Position numbers and translations under genes: made by a program. A model generated the notes under the pieces. It had not been told where the DNA came from and ran no database searches. It saw only the letters and a program-made list of their open reading frames with translations. 64,000 nucleotides of DNA from Plantibacter sp. ME-Dv--P-122b (GTDB lineage: Bacteria; Actinomycetota; Actinomycetes; Actinomycetales; Microbacteriaceae): NCBI RefSeq assembly GCF_030209375.1, contig NZ_JARVSC010000001.1:496001-560000 (forward strand). The letters are read 5' to 3'. This document shows positions 1 to 9,208 of this stretch, one piece after another (position 1 is the first letter of the stretch; each line of letters starts with the position of its first letter).

Positions 1-48
1 AGTGGCAGTCGGTCACTGAGCGGCCTTCGGTCCCTGAGCGGCCTTCGA

Positions 49-97
49 TCCCTGAGCTTGTCGAAGGGCGCACTTCGACACTTCGACAGGCTCAGTG
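49..97. repeat. Inverted TCCCTGAGC-TTGTCGAAGG repeat, likely terminator
   Basis: CCCTGAGCTTGTCGAAGG at 50-67 faces CTTCGACAGGCTCAG at 81-95. The two arms can form a hairpin with one mismatch, just past the stop of the minus-strand ligase gene. A further partial copy (GCTCAGGGACCGG, 106-118) contains the ligase stop codon itself. The same family recurs at 9779-9846. The placement suggests a dispersed intergenic palindrome acting as a transcription terminator. No U-tract is visible. Confidence 0.55.
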
Positions 98-106
98 CGG
101 CGCAGC

Positions 107-1711
107 TCAGGGACCGGCGGGGGTGGCCTCCGCGGCCCGGAGGTCCTTCCGGAGGATCTTGCCCGACGCCGACTTCGGGATGGCGTCGACGAACGCCACG
201 CGCCGGATCTTCTTGTGCGGGGCGACGCGCTCCGTGACCCAGGCCATGAGCGCCTCGGCGGCGACGTCCTGGCCCGGCTGCAGGACCACGAACGCCTTCG
301 GCACCTCCTGGCCCTCATCGTCGAGCACCCCGATGACGGCCGCGTCGGCGATCGCCGGATGGCCGAGCAGCAGCGCCTCGAGTTCCGCCGGCGCCACCTG
401 GTAGCCGTGGTACTTGATGAGCTCCTTCAACCGCTCGATGATGCGCACGGTGCCGTCACCGCGGACGGTCGCGATGTCGCCGGTGTGGAGGAAGCCGTCG
501 GCCTCGAGGGTCTCGCGGGTGGCTTCCTCGTTGCCGAGGTACCCGAGCATGACGTTCGGCCCGGCGCAGAGCAGCTCGCCCGCCGCGCTCTCCTCCTCCG
601 AGCCCTCGGCGGGGTAGTCCACTTCGGCGCCGGTCTCGGGATCGACGATCCGGCACTGCATGTTCGGGAGCGTCGTGCCGACGCTGTCGAGGGACGCCCC
701 GTCGGCCTGGAACGCGATCGCGTGGCTGACCGGGCTGAGTTCCGTCATGCCGTAGCCCTGTCGCATCCGACAGCCGAGACGCTCCTCGACCGCCCGCCCG
801 AGCGTCGCATCCAGGGGTGCGGCACCGGAGAAGATCGTGTGGACGCTCGAGAGGTCGAACTCGTCGACGAGCGGGTGCTTCGCGAGCGCCACCGCGATCG
901 GCGGGGCGATGAACACGTAGCTGCAGCGGAAGTCCTGGATGATCCGGAGGAATTCAGCCAGGTCGAATCGCGGCATGGTCACGAGTGAGGCGCGCCGCGA
1001 CAGGGCGAGGTTGAGCAGCACCGTCATCCCGTAGATGTGGAAGAACGGCAGGACCGCGAGGATCCGGTCGTCGGCGACCATGCCGAGCTGCGGGATCGAC
1101 TGCTGCACGTTCGCGACGAGGTTCCGATGCGAGAGCATCACGCCCTTCGGCCGACCCGTCGTGCCGGAGGAGTAGGGCAGCACCGCCACATGCGTTGCCG
1201 GGTCGAACGAGACGTCGGGCGCGGGGAGGCGGCGCATGAGGAGGTCGCTCAGCGACGCGTGCCCCTCCGCGCCGTCGAGGACGACGACGCGGTCGGAGGG
1301 GATGCCGCAGGCGCTCGCCGCAGCCCAGGCCTGCGGGAGCAGCGGGGAGACGGTGAACAGCATCGTCGCTCCGGCGTCGCGCAGCTGCGCCTCGATCTCC
1401 TCGGCGTTGTAGAGGCCGTTCACCGTCGTCGCCGTCGCGCCCGCGCGCAGGATGCCGTGGAACACGGTCGCGAAAGCGGGCACGTTCGGCGCGTGGAGGG
1501 CGACGACGTCGCCGACCCCGATGCCGGCTGCCGCGAGGGCGCCGGCCAGGGCGTTGATCTGGCCGATGAGCTGTCTATAGCTCGTCTCCGCGCCGGTCGT
1601 GCCGTCGCGGAGGGCGATGCGGTCGAGGTCGCTCGGGGCGATGCCGCCGAACAGGGTGTCGTAGACGCTCAGGTCGGGGATCTCGACGTCGGGATGCGGG
1701 CTGGTGAACAC
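107..1711 (-). CDS. AMP-dependent acyl-CoA synthetase/ligase, 4-coumarate-CoA ligase-like
   Basis: This 534-residue adenylate-forming enzyme should activate a carboxylic acid with ATP and load it onto coenzyme A in the cytoplasm. Visible motifs include the P-loop YSSGTTGRPKG near residue 180, the acyl/AMP motif GYGMTEL near 320, the hinge region FLHTGDIA followed by ERLKELIKYHGYQV, and the C-terminal catalytic lysine in PKSASGKILRKDL. Its length matches the 4-coumarate/long-chain acyl-CoA ligase group. The GTG start is supported by AAGGAG eight bases upstream on the minus strand. It stands alone, with the HAD gene divergent. The substrate (aromatic or fatty acid) cannot be told from sequence by eye. 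Confidence 0.9.
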   Translation of the reverse strand: MFTSPHPDVEIPDLSVYDTLFGGIAPSDLDRIALRDGTTGAETSYRQLIGQINALAGALAAAGIGVGDVVALHAPNVPAFATVFHGILRAGATATTVNGLYNAEEIEAQLRDAGATMLFTVSPLLPQAWAAASACGIPSDRVVVLDGAEGHASLSDLLMRRLPAPDVSFDPATHVAVLPYSSGTTGRPKGVMLSHRNLVANVQQSIPQLGMVADDRILAVLPFFHIYGMTVLLNLALSRRASLVTMPRFDLAEFLRIIQDFRCSYVFIAPPIAVALAKHPLVDEFDLSSVHTIFSGAAPLDATLGRAVEERLGCRMRQGYGMTELSPVSHAIAFQADGASLDSVGTTLPNMQCRIVDPETGAEVDYPAEGSEEESAAGELLCAGPNVMLGYLGNEEATRETLEADGFLHTGDIATVRGDGTVRIIERLKELIKYHGYQVAPAELEALLLGHPAIADAAVIGVLDDEGQEVPKAFVVLQPGQDVAAEALMAWVTERVAPHKKIRRVAFVDAIPKSASGKILRKDLRAAEATPAGP

Positions 1712-1771
1712 GAGTGATCTCCTTCGAACACCGGTGATGGTGGAGTGAGTCTATCCACGCCGGGTGCTCGT

Positions 1772-1777
1772 TAGGCT
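1772..1777 (+). promoter_or_regulatory. Leaderless-type -10 element TAGGCT
   Basis: TAGGCT lies exactly six bases before the GTG start at 1784, so transcription would begin at or next to the start codon. No Shine-Dalgarno sequence is present. The same TAnnnT-N6-start layout recurs at several genes in this window. Confidence 0.55.
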
Positions 1778-1783
1778 GAACCC

Positions 1784-2686
1784 GTGAACGCGTCCCGCCC
1801 CATCCTCGGTCTCCTACTCGACGTCGACGGCCCCATCGCCAGTCCGATCACCCGGACGATCAACCTCCCGAGCATCGCGGAGGACCTCGCGACGCTCGCG
1901 AACGCCGGGGTCCCGATCGCCTTCAACACCGGGAGGAGCGACGCGTTCCTCCGTGAGGTGGTCGTCCCGCCGCTCCTGGCCGCCGGGCTCGCGGACGACG
2001 TCCGGCTCTACGGCATCTGCGAGAAGGGCGCCGTGTGGTTCGGCTTCTCGGCGGCCGGGGTCGACGAGCTGAGCCTCGATCAGGACGTCGCGATGCCGGA
2101 GGGCTACGGCGACGTCATCGAGCGCCTGGTCGACGAACGGTATGCCGAGACGGTGTTCTTCGACCACACCAAACGAGCGATGGTCTCGGTCGAGCAGCAC
2201 GTCGAGGTGCCGGCAGCGGATTACGCGGTCGTGCGGAAGCACTTCGACGACGACGCCCGGGCCGAGCTCGCCCGGCGCGGGTTCGGGGTCGAGCACGCGC
2301 CCGGCCGCTACCCGGACGACGCCGGCCTCGTGCAGTACCGCATCGATCCCACGATCATCTCCACCGACATCGAGTCGGTCCGGCTCGGCAAGGACCTCGG
2401 CGCCGAGCGCGCGCTCGAACTCCTCGAGGCCGACGGCGGTGCGCTCCCGCTCGCCTGGCGCACGGTCGGTGACTCCCGGAGCGACTACGCGATGGCGGAC
2501 TGGTTGTTCGAGCACGGGTACGAGGTCGCGCACGTGGACGTCCGTCCGGCCGACGGCGTCCCGGAGAAGCCCTACCCGGTGCTGACCCACCCGACGCTCA
2601 TCCACGACGAGGCGGGTGCGGCCTTCCTGGCCCGCTGGGTCGCCATGGTGCAGGGGACCGCGACCGACGACGCCGACGTGAGCTGA
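1784..2686 (+). CDS. HAD-superfamily hydrolase, Cof/sucrose-phosphatase-like
   Basis: A 300-residue cytoplasmic protein of the haloacid dehalogenase superfamily. The N-terminal LLLDVDG carries the nucleophile motif I aspartates, FNTGRS resembles motif II, and VGDSRSDYAMADWL near residue 228 is the C-terminal metal-binding motif IV. This order, with a mid-protein cap region, resembles type II (Cof-like) phosphatases. The substrate is unknown. The start codon is GTG with a leaderless-type promoter. The TMEM175-like gene begins two bases after its stop, so the two are probably cotranscribed. Confidence 0.75.
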   Translation: MNASRPILGLLLDVDGPIASPITRTINLPSIAEDLATLANAGVPIAFNTGRSDAFLREVVVPPLLAAGLADDVRLYGICEKGAVWFGFSAAGVDELSLDQDVAMPEGYGDVIERLVDERYAETVFFDHTKRAMVSVEQHVEVPAADYAVVRKHFDDDARAELARRGFGVEHAPGRYPDDAGLVQYRIDPTIISTDIESVRLGKDLGAERALELLEADGGALPLAWRTVGDSRSDYAMADWLFEHGYEVAHVDVRPADGVPEKPYPVLTHPTLIHDEAGAAFLARWVAMVQGTATDDADVS

Positions 2687-2688
2687 CG

Positions 2689-3351
2689 ATGGCCGGCGAG
2701 GAGGGGCGTCCGACGGGCCGCCGTCGACCCGGTCCGACGACGGAGCGCGGGCTCGATCGCGTCGTCAACTTCAGCGACGCCGTCGTCGCCATCGCGATCA
2801 CGCTGATCATCCTCCCGCTCGTCGACCTCGCGCAGGAGGACGACGGCGGCCCGGTGGCCGTGTTCCTCGGCGACAACTGGACCGGTCTCGCCGCAGCGGC
2901 TCTGAGCTTCGTCGTCATCGCCAACTTCTGGCGCGACCACCACCGCCTGTTCGAGCGCACCGCCAAGTACTCGACGCGGCTCGTGACCTTGAACTTCCTC
3001 TGGCTCGCCGGGATCGTGTTCTTGCCGCTGCCGACGGTGCTCCTCTTCGACGGGACTGGTGACGACCGCGGCGCACCGACGCTCTACATCGCGACGATGC
3101 TCGTGTCGATGGTCGCGGTGCGACTCCAGCAGGTGGTCGTCGAGCGGGACGGGTTGCTCAGCGACGAAGCGGCGGCCGCGCCGCACCAACCCTGGGTGCT
3201 CGTGTGGTTCCCGATCGGCCTGATGCTGCTCGCCGGGATCCTGGCCGCGACGGTGCCGGGGCTCGGTGCCCAGGCGCTGTACCTCCTGCTGCTGTCGCTC
3301 CCGATCGGGTGGATCGGCAACCGGCGGCACCGGGACGTCCCCGGTTCCTGA
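2689..3351 (+). CDS. TMEM175/DUF1211 family membrane protein, putative potassium channel
   Basis: A 220-residue integral membrane protein. It opens with a basic N-terminus and then RVVNFSDAVVAIAITLIIL, which matches the FSDAVxAIAxTL signature of TMEM175 (DUF1211) proteins. Bacterial members of this family form potassium-permeable tetrameric channels. Around five to six hydrophobic segments are visible, at about residues 24-43, 60-80, 100-120, 128-148 and 170-215. It follows the HAD gene by two bases and is likely in the same transcript. Family assignment is secure from the motif; channel activity here is inferred. Confidence 0.8.
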   Translation: MAGEEGRPTGRRRPGPTTERGLDRVVNFSDAVVAIAITLIILPLVDLAQEDDGGPVAVFLGDNWTGLAAAALSFVVIANFWRDHHRLFERTAKYSTRLVTLNFLWLAGIVFLPLPTVLLFDGTGDDRGAPTLYIATMLVSMVAVRLQQVVVERDGLLSDEAAAAPHQPWVLVWFPIGLMLLAGILAATVPGLGAQALYLLLLSLPIGWIGNRRHRDVPGS

Positions 3352-3357
3352 GCCGGG

Positions 3358-4131
3358 TCAGGTCTGGCAGTGGGGACACCAGTAGGTGTCGCGGAGGGCG
3401 GTCGGGTCGGCGCCGAGCTTGCCCCGCTGGATCCGCGTGCCGCAGCGGAGGCAGCGTTGACCGTCTCGTGAGTACACCCAGGTCTTCCGGCCGGGCCTCG
3501 TGTCGCCCGTCGTGACGCGGTTGCGGCGGTCGCGATTCGCGTTGATGAGCCGGTAGCCGAGTCGCACGGCACCCGGCAGGTCGACCTCGGCGGTGGGCCT
3601 CGTCGGGAGGACGCCACGGATGAAGCACAGCTCGTTGACGTACTCGTTGCCGAGCCCTGCGAGGTTGCGCTGGTCGAGCAGCGCAACGTGGATCTCGCGG
3701 CCGTCGGCCTCGAGGTTGTGGATGGCGCGCTCCTCGTCCCAGTCCGGACCGAGGAGGTCGGGACCGAGCCAGCCGAAGCGCTCCTTGTCCTCGCTGGAGG
3801 GGAACACCTCGACGAGGCCGAGTTCGAACCCGACCGTCACCCAGTGTTGTGTCGACACGATCGCGCGCGCCTTCCACGCCGGCCGCCGCCAGTGCTCGCC
3901 CGGCTGGTAGACGTGCCACAGCCCCTCCATCTTGAGGTGCGTGTGGAGCGTGTGGTCGCCGATGTGATGCAGGAGGTGTTTACCACGCGGGATGACGTCG
4001 TGGACGACGTCGCCCCGGAGGTCGACGGTCGCGAAGGCGGGCACCCGCAGGTCGAACCCGGTGACGACCTCGCCGGCGAGCGCCTGCCGCAACCGGTGCG
4101 CGGCTTGGAAGACCGTGTCACCCTCTGGCAT
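3358..4131 (-). CDS. nei2: Fpg/Nei-family DNA glycosylase (endonuclease VIII, Nei2-like)
   Basis: This 257-residue enzyme removes oxidised bases from DNA and nicks the strand. After Met, the N-terminal PEGDTV supplies the catalytic Pro2 and Glu3 of the Nei branch. The helix-two-turn-helix region contains LDQRNLAGLGNEYVNE. A C-terminal zinc finger (CLRCGTRIQR...WCPHC) ends the protein. It lies 80 bases downstream of lhr on the same strand, matching the mycobacterial lhr-nei arrangement. This suggests that the helicase and glycosylase act together in repair. Confidence 0.9.
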   Translation of the reverse strand: MPEGDTVFQAAHRLRQALAGEVVTGFDLRVPAFATVDLRGDVVHDVIPRGKHLLHHIGDHTLHTHLKMEGLWHVYQPGEHWRRPAWKARAIVSTQHWVTVGFELGLVEVFPSSEDKERFGWLGPDLLGPDWDEERAIHNLEADGREIHVALLDQRNLAGLGNEYVNELCFIRGVLPTRPTAEVDLPGAVRLGYRLINANRDRRNRVTTGDTRPGRKTWVYSRDGQRCLRCGTRIQRGKLGADPTALRDTYWCPHCQT

Positions 4132-4211
4132 GAACCGCTCCGTCCGTTCCGGCTACGGTGCCACCGGCAGGGTGTCGGGCGCAACCCGTGGCGGAACGGC
4201 CGTGTGTCCGT

Positions 4212-7200
4212 TCACCCACGCCGCAGCCGCAATCCACGGGGCGTCTCGACGAATCCGGCGTCGCGCAGGGCGTGACCCGTCGGGGTGCCGAGAACGAAGG
4301 CGCCGTTGACCTGCTCGATACCGAGCTTCTCGATGCGGCCGGCCCGCACCGTGGCCGCGAGGGAACGCGCCCCGGCACGGAGCTGATCGTCGTCCTCCGA
4401 GAACACGAGCGCCGTCTTGCCACCGCGTTCCAGGTAGTAGACCGGTGCTCCATCGACGAGGACGACGAGCGCACCCGCCTTCCGTCCTGGCCGGTGCTTC
4501 ACCCCGGTCACCTCTTGACCTGGCCACCCGAGGGCCGCGCCGTAGGGGTTCGCCGGGTCGGTCGCGGCGAGGGTGACAGCGTCGAGCGGTGGTTCGTCGT
4601 CGGTCCGGATGAACCCGCGCAGGCGGTCTACGGTGCCGGAGGAGGCGAACTGCGCCCCGCCGAGGCGCTCCACGAAGTACCCGCGACGGCAGCGGCCGTT
4701 CTCCTCGAACTGCTTCAGCACGCGGTAGGCGAGGGCGAAGCCGCCCGTCACGCCCTCCGCGACGACGGAGCCGCGCGTCACGACGCCGTAGCGCTCGAGC
4801 AGGGTCTCGCCCGTGGCGACGGCACGGATGGTCGCGTCCTGCTCGGCCAGGGGCAGGATCGACCACCGGCCACCGAGGGTCTGGCTCGCCCGCGTCGACA
4901 TCGAGGGGCGCTGCAGGTTGCGTCCGCGGTACAGCTTCGAGCGTGGGGTCTGCCGTTGCACCCGGTGCGCCGAGTTCCCCGAGCCGGAACCCACCAGGGT
5001 GCGGAGCGGCGAGAAGGTGTCGTTCGTGACGAGCCCGGCCCACACGAGCTCCCACAGGGCGTCGACGAGGAGCTTGTCGTCCGTCGAGCCGACCGACTCC
5101 GCGAGCTGCCGGAAGAAGTACGCGCCGCCCCCGCCGAGTGTCGCGAGCAACTCGGTCTGCAGGGCGTCGGGGGTGTGCGGCGTCGGAGCGAGGGGCAGCG
5201 TGAGGGGTGCCGTGTCGGCGAGGTGGAGCGCGACCCAGCCGTCGTTGCCGGGGATCGAACCGCTGCCCGACCACACGACCTCGCCCGTCGCGGTGAGCTC
5301 GTCGAGCATTGCGGGGCTGTAGTCGGCGACGCGCGAGGGCAGGATCAGCGACTCCCAGGCCGACGCCGGGATGGGCGCGCCGGCGAGCTGGTCGATGACC
5401 GTCGCGACGCCGTCGACGCCGCGGAGCGTCCCGCCGAGGTGCTGCCACACCGGCAGGAACCGGGCGAACGCCTGCTGCTCGACGGGCTCGACCTCGTGTC
5501 GCAGAGCGGCGAGCGAACGGATGCGGAGCTTGCGCAGCACGCCGGCGTCGCACCACTCCGTCGCGTCGGTGGGGCTGCGGTCGGCATCGTCGCCCTCGCC
5601 CACCTGCTGCCGGCCGGCGGGGAGGAACTCGCCCTTGACGACGCGGCCGGCGTCGGCCAGCCGGGCGAGCGTGTGCTGGACCACCGCGGTCCCGAGACCG
5701 AAGCGCCTGGCCGTCTGCCCGGTCGTGAACGGCCCGTGCGTGCGCGCGTGGCGGGCGAGGAGGTCGCCCAGCGGATCGGCGACCGGCTCGGTGAACGCGA
5801 CCGGTACACCGATGGGCAGCGGGGTGCCGAGGGCGTCGCGGAGTCGGCCGGCGTCCTCGATCGCGGCGAAGCGCTCCTCGCCGGCGATCGGGACGCGGAT
5901 GACGCGCTTCGAGCGTTCGAGTTCGGCGACGGCGGCCGCCGAGCGAGCCGGATCGGGGGACCAGCCGTCCGGGTCGTCGCCACGACTCGCCTCGCCGTCG
6001 GTGGAGACGGCGACACCGTCGAAGGTCGTCCGGGCTGCGATCTCGTCGATGGTGAGTGGGCCGAGCATCCGCAGCGCGTCGGCGACGCCCTCGACCCCCT
6101 TGAGTCGACGCTCGGGGTCGAGACGCTGCAGCTCGAGCGCGGTCTGCTCGATGACGCCGGGGTCGAGGAGTTCGCGGAGTTCCACGCGGCCGAGGAGCTC
6201 GCCGAGCATGGTGCTGTCGACCGCGAGTGCGGCGGCCCGGCGCTCGGCCAGCGGGCTGTCGCCCTCGTACATGAACGCGCCGACGTAGCCGAACAGGAGC
6301 GAACGGGCGTAGGGCGAGGGCTGATCGGTCGTGGTCTCGACGATGCGGATCGCGCGCGACTGCAGCTCACGTGCGAGGTGGTCGAGGGCCGGGAGGTCGT
6401 AGACGTCCTGCAGACACTCGCGGAGCGTCTCGAGGATGATCGGGAACGTCGGGTACTGCTTCGCGACCTCGAGGAGCTGCGCCGAGCGCTGGCGCTGCTG
6501 CCAGAGCGGCGAGCGTTTCTGCGGCGAGTAGTTCGGCAGCAGCAGGGCACGGGCGGCGCACTCGCGGAACCGTGAGGCGAACAGCGCCGACCCGCCGACC
6601 TCTTGCGTCACGAGGGCGTCGAGCTCCTCCGGTTCGAAGACGAAGAGTTCGGCTCCCGGCGGCTCGCTCTCGGTGTCGGGCAGGCGGACGATGATGCCGT
6701 CGTCGCTCGCCACCGCCGAGCCGTCGACCCCGAGGCGCTCCTGTACCCGGGCGCCGACCGCGAGCGCCCAGGGGGCGTGCACCCGGAGTCCGTAGGGGGA
6801 GTGGAGGATGACCCGCCAGTCGCCGAGTTCGTCGCGCGAGCGTTCGACGACGAGGGTCGTGTCGTTGGGGACGACGCCCGTCGCCTCGCGCTGCTCGCGG
6901 ACGTAGGCGACGAGGTTGCTGATGGCCCGCTCGTCGAGGCCGGCTGCTTCGAGACGTGGGGTGGAGCCCGTGCCGGTGGTGTCGAGCTCGCGCACGAAGG
7001 CGCCGATGGCGCGACCGAGCTCGGCCGGGCGACCGATGCCGTCGCCCTTCCAGAACGGCAGCCGGCCCGGCTGGCCGAACGCCGGCGTCACGAGCACGCG
7101 GTCGTGGGTGATCTCCTGGATGCGCCAGCTCGTGGCGCCGAGGGCGAAGACGTCGCCGACGCGGGACTCGTAGACCATCTCCTCGTCGAGCTCGCCGACG

Positions 7201-9056
7201 CGCGCGCCGGCGCCCGACTCGCCGACCATGAACACGCCGAAGAGCCCGCGGTCGGGGATGGTGCCGCCGCTCGTGACGGCCAGGCGTTGGGCCCCCGGCC
7301 GACCGGTCAGGACCCCGGCGTCGCGATCCCAGACGATCCGCGGCCGCAGCTCGGCGAAGGCGTCGGAGGGGTAGCGCCCGGCCAGGAGGTCGAGTGTCGC
7401 CTCGAAGGCCGAGCGGGGCAGGGAGGCGAACGGGGCACTGCGCTTGACCGTCTCGAACCAGTCCTCCACACCGAGTTCGTCGAGCGCGACCGCCGCGACC
7501 GTCTGCTGCGCGAGGATGTCGAGTGGGTTCGAGGGGACCTCGATCGCCTCGATGAGCCCGGCCTCCATCCGCTCGGTCGCGACCGTGGTGCTGATGAGGT
7601 CGGCGCGGTGCTTCGGGAACAGGACGCCTCGGGACACCTCGCCCACCTGGTGGCCGGCGCGGCCGACCCGCTGCAGGCCGCTCGCGACGCTCGGCGGGGA
7701 CTCCACCTGGATGACGAGGTCGACCTCGCCCATGTCGATGCCGAGCTCGAGGCTCGAGGTCGCGACCACGCAGCGCAGGCGGCCGGACTTGAGGTCCTCC
7801 TCGATGCCCGCGCGCTGCTCCTTGGAGACGGATCCGTGGTGGGCGCGTGCGAGGAGGGGGATGTCGTCGTCGCTCTCCTCGGTTGCCGGCCGGGCAGCGG
7901 CGGCCGCGACGCTCGTCGAGCCGCGGGTCTGGCCGCTCTGGGCCATGAGCTGCGCGGGTGGACGCCCGGCACCCGGGGTCGTCAGGGTGGCGTCGCTGAG
8001 CCGGGCTTCGTTGATCTCGTTGAGCCGGGCCGTGAGCCGCTCCGCCAGCCGACGGGAGTTGGCGAACACGATGGTGGAGCGGTGCGCGAGCACGCGGTCG
8101 ACGATCGCCTCCTCGACGTGCGGCCAGATGCTGCCGACGCGGTCCTCTCCACCGCCGTCGCTGTTCGGGGTGTAGCCGGTGAACCCACCACCGCTGCCGT
8201 CGTCGTCGGCCTCGCCGGGCGTCCGCATGCCGGCGTCGGGGTCGGTCATGTCGTCGACCGGGACGACGACGTGGAGGTCGAAGGTCTTCGCGGCCGGCGG
8301 GGCCACGATCTCGACCGGTGCGCGGCCCCCGAGGAACCGCGCGACCTCCTCGGCGGGACGCACCGTGGCGGAGAGCCCGATGCGCTGCACCGGCTTCTCG
8401 AGCATGGCGTCGAGCCGTTCGAGCGACACCGCGAGGTGCGCGCCGCGCTTCGTCGAGGCGACGGCGTGGATCTCGTCGATGATGACGGTGTCGACCGTGC
8501 GGAGGGTCTCCCGCGCCGCGCTCGTGAGCATGAGGAAGAGCGACTCGGGGGTGGTGATGAGGATGTCCGGTGGCTCTTTGGCCATCGCCCGGCGGTCGGC
8601 GGACGGGGTGTCGCCCGAGCGGACGCCGACACTGATGGTGGGTGGCTCGGTGCCGAGCCGACGCGCAGCCTGGGCGATGCCGACGAGCGGCGTGCGGAGG
8701 TTGCGCTCGACGTCGACGCCGAGGGCCTTCAGCGGCGAGATGTAGAGGACACGGGTGCCGCGGGAGCGCTCGCGCTGGGCGGCGGCGGCCTCCGCTTCGC
8801 CGGCCTCGAGTCCGGTGAGCGGGACGCCGCTGCGTGGCCGGACGGCGTGCTCGGCGATGGCTTCGGAGAGCAGACGGTCGATGGACCAGAGGAACGCCGA
8901 CAGGGTCTTGCCCGAACCGGTCGGCGCGACGACGAGGGCGTTGGCGCCGCGGGAGATCGCGTCCCAGGCGCCCGCCTGCGCCGGCGTGGGCGCGACGAAC
9001 GCCCCCTCGAACCAGTCGCGCGTCGCGGGGGAGAAGCGCTCGAGCACCTCGGTCAT
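4212..9056 (-). CDS. lhr: Lhr-family ATP-dependent DNA/RNA helicase
   Basis: A superfamily 2 helicase of about 1614 residues, close to the usual size of full-length Lhr. The N-terminal core has Walker A APTGSGKT at residues 44-51, a DEIH box (IIDEIHAVASTKRG), SATVRP (motif III) and the QRVGRAGH motif VI. A long Lhr-type C-terminal region follows. Family members translocate 3'-5' on single-stranded DNA and unwind RNA:DNA hybrids. The frame stays open upstream to 9170, but family alignment (MTEVLERFSPATRDWF) and a GGA-containing upstream sequence favour the ATG at 9056. It precedes nei2 on the same strand. Confidence 0.92.
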   Translation of the reverse strand: MTEVLERFSPATRDWFEGAFVAPTPAQAGAWDAISRGANALVVAPTGSGKTLSAFLWSIDRLLSEAIAEHAVRPRSGVPLTGLEAGEAEAAAAQRERSRGTRVLYISPLKALGVDVERNLRTPLVGIAQAARRLGTEPPTISVGVRSGDTPSADRRAMAKEPPDILITTPESLFLMLTSAARETLRTVDTVIIDEIHAVASTKRGAHLAVSLERLDAMLEKPVQRIGLSATVRPAEEVARFLGGRAPVEIVAPPAAKTFDLHVVVPVDDMTDPDAGMRTPGEADDDGSGGGFTGYTPNSDGGGEDRVGSIWPHVEEAIVDRVLAHRSTIVFANSRRLAERLTARLNEINEARLSDATLTTPGAGRPPAQLMAQSGQTRGSTSVAAAAARPATEESDDDIPLLARAHHGSVSKEQRAGIEEDLKSGRLRCVVATSSLELGIDMGEVDLVIQVESPPSVASGLQRVGRAGHQVGEVSRGVLFPKHRADLISTTVATERMEAGLIEAIEVPSNPLDILAQQTVAAVALDELGVEDWFETVKRSAPFASLPRSAFEATLDLLAGRYPSDAFAELRPRIVWDRDAGVLTGRPGAQRLAVTSGGTIPDRGLFGVFMVGESGAGARVGELDEEMVYESRVGDVFALGATSWRIQEITHDRVLVTPAFGQPGRLPFWKGDGIGRPAELGRAIGAFVRELDTTGTGSTPRLEAAGLDERAISNLVAYVREQREATGVVPNDTTLVVERSRDELGDWRVILHSPYGLRVHAPWALAVGARVQERLGVDGSAVASDDGIIVRLPDTESEPPGAELFVFEPEELDALVTQEVGGSALFASRFRECAARALLLPNYSPQKRSPLWQQRQRSAQLLEVAKQYPTFPIILETLRECLQDVYDLPALDHLARELQSRAIRIVETTTDQPSPYARSLLFGYVGAFMYEGDSPLAERRAAALAVDSTMLGELLGRVELRELLDPGVIEQTALELQRLDPERRLKGVEGVADALRMLGPLTIDEIAARTTFDGVAVSTDGEASRGDDPDGWSPDPARSAAAVAELERSKRVIRVPIAGEERFAAIEDAGRLRDALGTPLPIGVPVAFTEPVADPLGDLLARHARTHGPFTTGQTARRFGLGTAVVQHTLARLADAGRVVKGEFLPAGRQQVGEGDDADRSPTDATEWCDAGVLRKLRIRSLAALRHEVEPVEQQAFARFLPVWQHLGGTLRGVDGVATVIDQLAGAPIPASAWESLILPSRVADYSPAMLDELTATGEVVWSGSGSIPGNDGWVALHLADTAPLTLPLAPTPHTPDALQTELLATLGGGGAYFFRQLAESVGSTDDKLLVDALWELVWAGLVTNDTFSPLRTLVGSGSGNSAHRVQRQTPRSKLYRGRNLQRPSMSTRASQTLGGRWSILPLAEQDATIRAVATGETLLERYGVVTRGSVVAEGVTGGFALAYRVLKQFEENGRCRRGYFVERLGGAQFASSGTVDRLRGFIRTDDEPPLDAVTLAATDPANPYGAALGWPGQEVTGVKHRPGRKAGALVVLVDGAPVYYLERGGKTALVFSEDDDQLRAGARSLAATVRAGRIEKLGIEQVNGAFVLGTPTGHALRDAGFVETPRGLRLRRG

Positions 9057-9208
9057 GGGTTCCATCATCCTGCACCCCACCGACACCGCGACCGACGTCG
9101 CGCGCGGTCGCATGGCCCCGTATGATCCCGCCGCGCGTCGGGTGCGGTGTCCGGTCGAACCGCCGCCCACCTGGATCGCCGCTCGGCTCCATACGGTATG
9201 AAGGAGCT

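Noticed and set aside
4158-9125. Long plus-strand open frames (805 and 840 codons) opposite lhr
   Set aside because: They are shadows of the helicase gene. Their translations are Arg/Glu/Asp-rich without motifs, while the minus strand shows all helicase motifs.
9057-9170. N-terminal extension of Lhr to the upstream in-frame start
   Set aside because: The extra 38 residues are not family-like and overlap the probable promoter region of the divergent Nudix-like gene; the ATG at 9056 matches the family start.
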